From assembly GCF_018614975.1 (NCBI RefSeq), contig NZ_JAGGNR010000030.1, positions 1 to 64,000 of the forward strand: a stretch of 64,000 nt of DNA, given 5' to 3'. Both the position numbers and the translations under genes were made by a program. Source of the DNA: Paenibacillus polymyxa. Its GTDB lineage: Bacteria; Bacillota; Bacilli; Paenibacillales; Paenibacillaceae. The notes under the pieces are model-generated. The model saw only the letters and a program-made list of their open reading frames with translations. It did not search any database and was not told the origin of the DNA. This document shows positions 59,997 to 64,000 of the stretch, piece by piece. Within the stretch, counting starts at the first letter, position 1, and each line of letters starts with the position of its first letter.

Positions 59997-60856
59997 CACT
60001 CACACCGATCATCTATGAACGGAAATATGCATGGGGGCCAGCTGAGTTGAAGCTGGGTACAAGAACACAGATTATGGGCATTCTTAACGTCACGCCTGAC
60101 TCGTTCTCGGATGGTGGACGTTATACCAATGTGGAGCGGGCGGTTGCTCATGCCAAGCAGATGATGGAGGATGGGGCAGACCTGATTGATATCGGCGGGG
60201 AGTCCACCCGGCCAGGCTCAGAGGTCGTGGGCGCCGATGAAGAGCTTAGCCGGATTATTCCGGTTATTGAAGCATTGCATCAGCAAGTCCCGCACATTCC
60301 GATATCGGTAGACACGTATAAGGCCGATGTTGCACGTCATGCCATTCTGGCTGGTGCCCATATCATTAATGATGTGTGGGGTGCCAAGGCAGATTCAGAT
60401 ATGGCCCGCACGGCAGCAGAGCTGGGGTGCCCCATCATTTTGATGCATAATCGGCAGGATCGGAATTACACCGATTATCTAAGTGATGTCGTCAGTGATT
60501 TGCAGGAGAGTATACAGATTACGCTGGGAGCCGGCGTGAAAGCAGATCAGATTATCCTGGACCCGGGCATTGGTTTTGTGAAGGATCTCGGAGAAAATCT
60601 GAATCTCATGTCATCGCTCAGTTTGCTCAATGAATTGGGTTATCCGGTTCTGCTAGCCACCTCACGTAAAAGATTCATTCAGAACACCCTGGATGTCGGG
60701 GCGGATGATGCGCTGGAAGGAACGGCTGCGACCGTTGCATTTGGCATTGCCCAAGGCTGCCAGATGGTTCGGGTTCATGATGTGAAGTCGATTCGGCGGA
60801 CGGCAGACATGTGTGATGCCATGTTATATGCTTCTCCGGGTATACGGAGGAAATAA
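59993..60856 (+). CDS. folP: Dihydropteroate synthase
   Basis: TIM-barrel enzyme (sul) joining p-aminobenzoate to the pterin pyrophosphate; the sulfonamide target. The 287-aa product has IMGILNVTPDSFSDGG, GADLIDIGGESTRPGS, ISVDTYKADVA, IINDVWG, PGIGFVKDLGENL and RVHDVKSI. Four-base overlap with pabC. Confidence 0.98.
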   Translation: MTLTPIIYERKYAWGPAELKLGTRTQIMGILNVTPDSFSDGGRYTNVERAVAHAKQMMEDGADLIDIGGESTRPGSEVVGADEELSRIIPVIEALHQQVPHIPISVDTYKADVARHAILAGAHIINDVWGAKADSDMARTAAELGCPIILMHNRQDRNYTDYLSDVVSDLQESIQITLGAGVKADQIILDPGIGFVKDLGENLNLMSSLSLLNELGYPVLLATSRKRFIQNTLDVGADDALEGTAATVAFGIAQGCQMVRVHDVKSIRRTADMCDAMLYASPGIRRK

Positions 60857-60972
60857 TGCTGGCGGGTCCGATTGACCCGTCCAGTGGAAGTGCAACGTTT
60901 TTCAAAGGAAAAGCTAAGGGATAACTTCAAATAGATTAAAATTTCAATATATATAGAGGGCAGGCGGATCGT

Positions 60973-61335
60973 ATGGATAGAATGGTGTTGCATCGTATGG
61001 AGTATTACGGATATCATGGCGTTTTTGCAGAAGAACGGAAGCTGGGAGCGCGTTATTATATTGATCTGGAGATTGATATGGACCTGGGTGAGGCTGGACG
61101 TAACGATGATCTGACCAAAACGATTAATTATGCGGAGATCCATGAGCTGGTAAAACAGATTGTAGAGAATAAATCATTCCAGTTAATTGAAGCTTTGGGC
61201 GAACATATTGCATCTTCTTTACTAGACACTTATACTATTATCAATGCATTGACAGTCAAGGTGACGAAGCCACATCCGCCATTCGATATTCATTTTGAGG
61301 GCGTAACGGTAGAGCTTCGCCGCACAAGAAAGTGA
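60973..61335 (+). CDS. folB: Dihydroneopterin aldolase
   Basis: Forms 6-hydroxymethyl-dihydropterin. The 120-aa product begins MDRMVLHRMEYYGYHGVFAEE and has the active-site segments INYAEI and LIEALGEHIA and VTKPHPPF. About 115 nt separate it from folP; these contain a GGGTCC/GGACCC-like short repeat but no T-run terminator, so it is likely in the same operon. Confidence 0.97.
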   Translation: MDRMVLHRMEYYGYHGVFAEERKLGARYYIDLEIDMDLGEAGRNDDLTKTINYAEIHELVKQIVENKSFQLIEALGEHIASSLLDTYTIINALTVKVTKPHPPFDIHFEGVTVELRRTRK

Positions 61336-61344
61336 GAACCGATC

Positions 61345-61893
61345 ATGATTGCACATTCGACCTCTGAATCTTCAGAGGCTTATATTGCTTTAGGGGCCAA
61401 TTTGGGTGACCGGGAACAGACGCTGCTTGAAGCATTGTCTTTGCTGGATGAACACCCTCATATATCTGTTATGCGTTGTTCTGCACTATATGAGACGGAG
61501 CCTGTAGGATATGTAGATCAGCCTGCATTTCTGAATATGGCAGTCGCCGTACAGGTGATGCTGACACCAGAGCAGTTGCTCAATGAATTACTGGATATCG
61601 AGAACCGGCTTGGACGTGTTCGTGATATTCGTTGGGGACCGCGTACCGTTGATCTGGATCTGCTCTGGATGCACGGTGAGACGCGAGATACCGAATTGCT
61701 TCAATTGCCTCATCCCCGCATGGGAGAACGGGCTTTTGTGCTGGTCCCACTGTCGGATATCGTACCGGAGGGCGAGATTTCAGGTTTGTATACCTTTGTA
61801 CACTCATCGTTGTCTGTACTGGATGGAAAGGATGGAATACAGCTTTGGAAAACATGCAATTGGCCAATCGAATCCGGGCATTCCGGAAGCTGA
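61345..61893 (+). CDS. folK: HPPK, hydroxymethyldihydropterin pyrophosphokinase
   Basis: Transfers pyrophosphate from ATP to the pterin before FolP. The 182-aa product has YIALGANLGDREQTL, SALYETEPVGYVDQPAFLN, the WGPRTVDLDLLW signature and HPRMGERAFVLVPL. It starts 9 nt after folB and overlaps yazB by 49 nt. Confidence 0.97.
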   Translation: MIAHSTSESSEAYIALGANLGDREQTLLEALSLLDEHPHISVMRCSALYETEPVGYVDQPAFLNMAVAVQVMLTPEQLLNELLDIENRLGRVRDIRWGPRTVDLDLLWMHGETRDTELLQLPHPRMGERAFVLVPLSDIVPEGEISGLYTFVHSSLSVLDGKDGIQLWKTCNWPIESGHSGS

Positions 61894-62048
61894 AGGGCTT
61901 AACACAACATGAACTTGCGGCCGAGACCGGCATCTCGCTGGCCATTCTGGGAACCATTGAACGGGGAAACCGTAAGGTAACACAGCAAGAGCTGGATCGA
62001 ATTGCTGGTGTGCTGGCAATTAGTATCGAGGAGTTGCAGGGCAACTAG
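61845..62048 (+). CDS. yazB: XRE-family small DNA-binding protein YazB
   Basis: A 67-aa Cro/CI-type helix-turn-helix protein (RIRAFRKLKGLTQHELAAET, ISLAILGTIERGNRKVT) with no other domain. TTG 61845 follows AAAGGATGG; ATG 61854 is an alternative. It overlaps folK, as does B. subtilis yazB, and may be an autoregulator of the folate operon; target unknown. Confidence 0.9.
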   Translation: MENMQLANRIRAFRKLKGLTQHELAAETGISLAILGTIERGNRKVTQQELDRIAGVLAISIEELQGN

Positions 62049-62144
62049 GACCGTTTCGTTTTCGTCATGCTACAACAACAAAGATATCGATCGAACTTAA
62101 TATCGTGATATATACAAAATTAAAAAAGGAGTGGAACGACTACC

Positions 62145-63164
62145 GTGCTTAACATTGGTGGCATTGAAATGAAAAACCAGGTCGTACTTGCGCCGATGGC
62201 TGGCGTATGTAATCCGGCTTTTCGTTTGATCGCAAAAGAATTCGGAACAGGCCTTGTGTGCGCGGAGATGGTGAGTGGCAAAGCCATTGTCCATGGCAAC
62301 CAGCGTACACGTGAGATGTTGTTTGTAGATGAGCGTGAGAAACCGCTGAGCCTTCAAATTTTTGGGGGAGATCGTGATTCCCTCGTAGAAGCAGCCAAGA
62401 TCGTGGACAAAGAAACCAATGCAGATATCATCGATATTAACATGGGATGCCCTGTGCCAAAGGTAACGAAATGTGATGCAGGTGCGCGTTGGTTACTTGA
62501 TCCGAACAAAATCTATGAGATGGTATCCGCTGTCGTGGACGCGGTTGAGAAGCCGGTGACGGTCAAGATGCGTATTGGCTGGGATAACGAGCATATCTTC
62601 GCGGTTGAGAATGCGCTCGCGGTTGAACGTGCGGGTGGACAGGCGGTGAGTGTACACGGCCGTACGCGTGAGCAACTCTATACAGGCACGGCTGACTGGT
62701 CACACATCAAAGATGTAAAAGAGGCTGTCTCTATTCCAGTGATCGGCAATGGTGATGTTCATACACCAGAGGATGCACGCCGTATGCTGGATGAAACGGG
62801 TTGTGACGGAGTTATGATTGGTCGTGCGGCCCTGGGTAATCCATGGATGCTGTATCGTACCATTCAATACTTAAGCACGGGTGAATTGCTTCCTGACCCG
62901 AATGGCGAAGAGAAGATCCGTGTTGCCATCCTGCATATGGATCGCCTGATCGCACTGAAGAATGAGACGGTTGCCGTACGCGAGATGCGTAAACATCTGG
63001 CTTGGTATCTGAAAGGCTTGAAAGGATCTGCCCGCATCAAGGACGTTATTATGGAAGGAACCAAGCGGGATGAGATGGTACAGATTCTTGAGAATTTTGT
63101 AGGTCAGCTGAAAATGGAAGGTAATCTGGAGTCCGAACCGGTAATCGCCGGAAACGCATCCTGA
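62145..63164 (+). CDS. dusB: tRNA-dihydrouridine synthase DusB
   Basis: FMN-dependent reduction of uridines in the tRNA D-loop. The 339-aa product has [20 protein letters not shown], the catalytic Cys in [29 protein letters not shown] and [18 protein letters not shown] 62145 follows AAAGGAGTGG. Same position as B. subtilis yacF after the folate genes. Confidence 0.96.
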   Translation: MLNIGGIEMKNQVVLAPMAGVCNPAFRLIAKEFGTGLVCAEMVSGKAIVHGNQRTREMLFVDEREKPLSLQIFGGDRDSLVEAAKIVDKETNADIIDINMGCPVPKVTKCDAGARWLLDPNKIYEMVSAVVDAVEKPVTVKMRIGWDNEHIFAVENALAVERAGGQAVSVHGRTREQLYTGTADWSHIKDVKEAVSIPVIGNGDVHTPEDARRMLDETGCDGVMIGRAALGNPWMLYRTIQYLSTGELLPDPNGEEKIRVAILHMDRLIALKNETVAVREMRKHLAWYLKGLKGSARIKDVIMEGTKRDEMVQILENFVGQLKMEGNLESEPVIAGNAS

Positions 63165-63410
63165 TCTAGAGATTTAAAACGTTTACAGCTATATAGGACG
63201 TAACATTGACTTTTCGAGATCGTTCACCTATAATTTCTCAGTATAAATTCGCCATGTGCGTCATAAGGCTAGTGCATCAGGAGGAACGTTCTGTTTCTCC
63301 GGAGAACTTCATATAGTTTTGAATATGTATGCGGGCGGGGCTCTGTAAAACAGCACTGGTTCCGTTGCCGTGAAATCAAATTTATTCCCATGACAGGAGA
63401 ATCGGTTGAG

Positions 63411-63890
63411 ATGAGCGATAAGGAAGTTATCCTTACACCAGAAGGACTCAAGAAGCTGGAAGAAGAACTGGAAATGCTAAAATCGGTTAAGCGCCGCGAA
63501 GTGGCTGAACGGATTAAGGTAGCCATCGGGTATGGAGATATCAGTGAAAACTCTGAATATGAAGACGCGAAGAATGAGCAAGCTTTCATTGAAGGACGTG
63601 TAATCACGTTGGAGAAATTGCTTCGTAACGCGCGGATTATCAACAGCGATGAGATCGATACGAATGTTGTAAGCGTAGGGGCAACCGTAACTGTAGAAGA
63701 TTTGGAATTCGGAGACATCACGGAATATACTATTGTAGGTACAGCCGAGTCGGATCCGCTTCAGAACAAAATTTCGAATGAGAGCCCTGTAGGTAGAGCA
63801 ATTCTGGGCAAGAAAATAGGTACAGTGGTTGATGTAAGTGTGCCTGCTGGCGTAATTCAATATAAAATTGTAGATATCAAAAAGCTATAG
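63411..63890 (+). CDS. greA: Transcription elongation factor GreA
   Basis: Stimulates RNA cleavage by backtracked RNA polymerase. The 159-aa product has an N-terminal coiled coil (about residues 10-75) with [18 protein letters not shown] and a C-terminal FKBP-like domain ending [20 protein letters not shown] 63411 follows AGGAGA by 10 nt and gives the normal family length; ATG 63390 would add seven residues. In B. subtilis greA is elsewhere. Confidence 0.97.
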   Translation: MSDKEVILTPEGLKKLEEELEMLKSVKRREVAERIKVAIGYGDISENSEYEDAKNEQAFIEGRVITLEKLLRNARIINSDEIDTNVVSVGATVTVEDLEFGDITEYTIVGTAESDPLQNKISNESPVGRAILGKKIGTVVDVSVPAGVIQYKIVDIKKL

Positions 63891-63916
63891 CAACGAAGCA
63901 GTTGGGCACGGTAAAC

Positions 63917-63942
63917 AAAAGCTTCCTTAGGGAAGCTTTTTC
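63917..63942 (+). terminator. Intrinsic terminator after greA
   Basis: Perfect 10-bp stem AAAAGCTTCC / GGAAGCTTTT with a 4-nt loop, then TCAAC; the T run overlaps the 3' arm. A ribosome-like AAGGAG at 63988-63993 suggests another gene begins just past the window. Confidence 0.88.
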
Positions 63943-64000
63943 AACATTTGAGGAAGAGTATCCTCTTGCGATGCCTGCAATGTAAATAAGGAGATGAATA

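Overview
The window is one contiguous, mostly plus-strand stretch of a low-to-mid GC, endospore-forming Firmicute chromosome, almost certainly a Paenibacillus. The evidence is a near-complete conserved block known from the oriC-proximal part of the Bacillus subtilis chromosome (gin-yaaO-tmk-darA-yaaR-holB-ricT-yabA ... cysK-pab-fol-dusB). It contains many sporulation genes (gin, fin, yabG, veg, sspF, spoVG, spoVT, yabP, yabQ, spoIIE), frequent TTG/GTG starts behind strong AGGAGG ribosome sites, and Gram-positive style intrinsic terminators. No mobile elements, CRISPR arrays or tRNA genes were seen.

Layout. 1-2.1 kb: the 5S rRNA end of an rRNA operon, an orphan lipoprotein gene, a DnaA-box-like cluster and one minus-strand membrane protein. 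2.1-6.3 kb: gin (anti-sigma-G), a YaaO-like PLP decarboxylase with unusual insertions, a ~195 bp fold-back repeat and a CidA/LrgA-LrgB pair. 6.5-12.4 kb: tmk, darA, yaaR, holB, ricT, yabA, yabB, rsmI (dTMP synthesis, c-di-AMP sensing, clamp loading, initiation control, rRNA modification). 12.6-14.5 kb: abrB (minus) diverging from a YwfO-type HD hydrolase across a region rich in Spo0A-box-like sites. 14.8-20.1 kb: tatD, a ydaO-type c-di-AMP riboswitch in front of a YabE-type 3D-domain wall protein, rnmV, ksgA, yabG. 20.1-27.7 kb: veg, sspF, ispE, purR, spoVG, glmU, prs, pth, fin. 27.9-40.0 kb: mfd, a PrsA-like lipoprotein, spoVT, a SpoVB/MurJ-like flippase, yabN, an HU gene, rqcP, yabP, yabQ, divIC, yabR. 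40.1-48.9 kb: spoIIE, yabS, yabT, tilS, hprT, ftsH. 49.1-53.5 kb: nadA-nadB-nadC-coaX. 53.6-56.7 kb: hslO, a YacD-like foldase, cysK. 56.8-62.1 kb: the p-aminobenzoate/folate operon pabB-pabA-pabC-folP-folB-folK-yazB. 62.1-64 kb: dusB and greA.

How it fits together. The block joins genome duplication and translation upkeep (tmk, holB, yabA, ksgA, rnmV, rsmI, pth, tilS, dusB) with commitment to sporulation. Regulatory DNA reads consistently. gin and fin, which encode inhibitors of sigma-G and sigma-F, are each preceded by a sigma-F-type promoter of identical geometry. sspF and spoVT carry sigma-G-type promoters. spoIIE has a consensus -10 and near-consensus -35 separated by 21 bp, the arrangement known for Spo0A-activated promoters. 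The abrB-ywfO gap holds three exact TGTCGAA boxes. c-di-AMP appears twice, as the DarA receptor and as the riboswitch before the wall gene. Compared with B. subtilis from memory, metS, yazA, yabJ and ctc are missing from their usual places, while a prsA-like gene, an HU gene, ywfO, nadABC and greA sit inside the block.

The window is mostly conserved housekeeping DNA. I found no wholly new multi-gene system. The most unusual signals are the matched gin/fin promoters, the DnaA-box cluster at 1.24-1.33 kb, the fold-back repeat at 4.91-5.11 kb, palindromes built into the yaaO-like coding region, and a hairpin that covers the coaX start.
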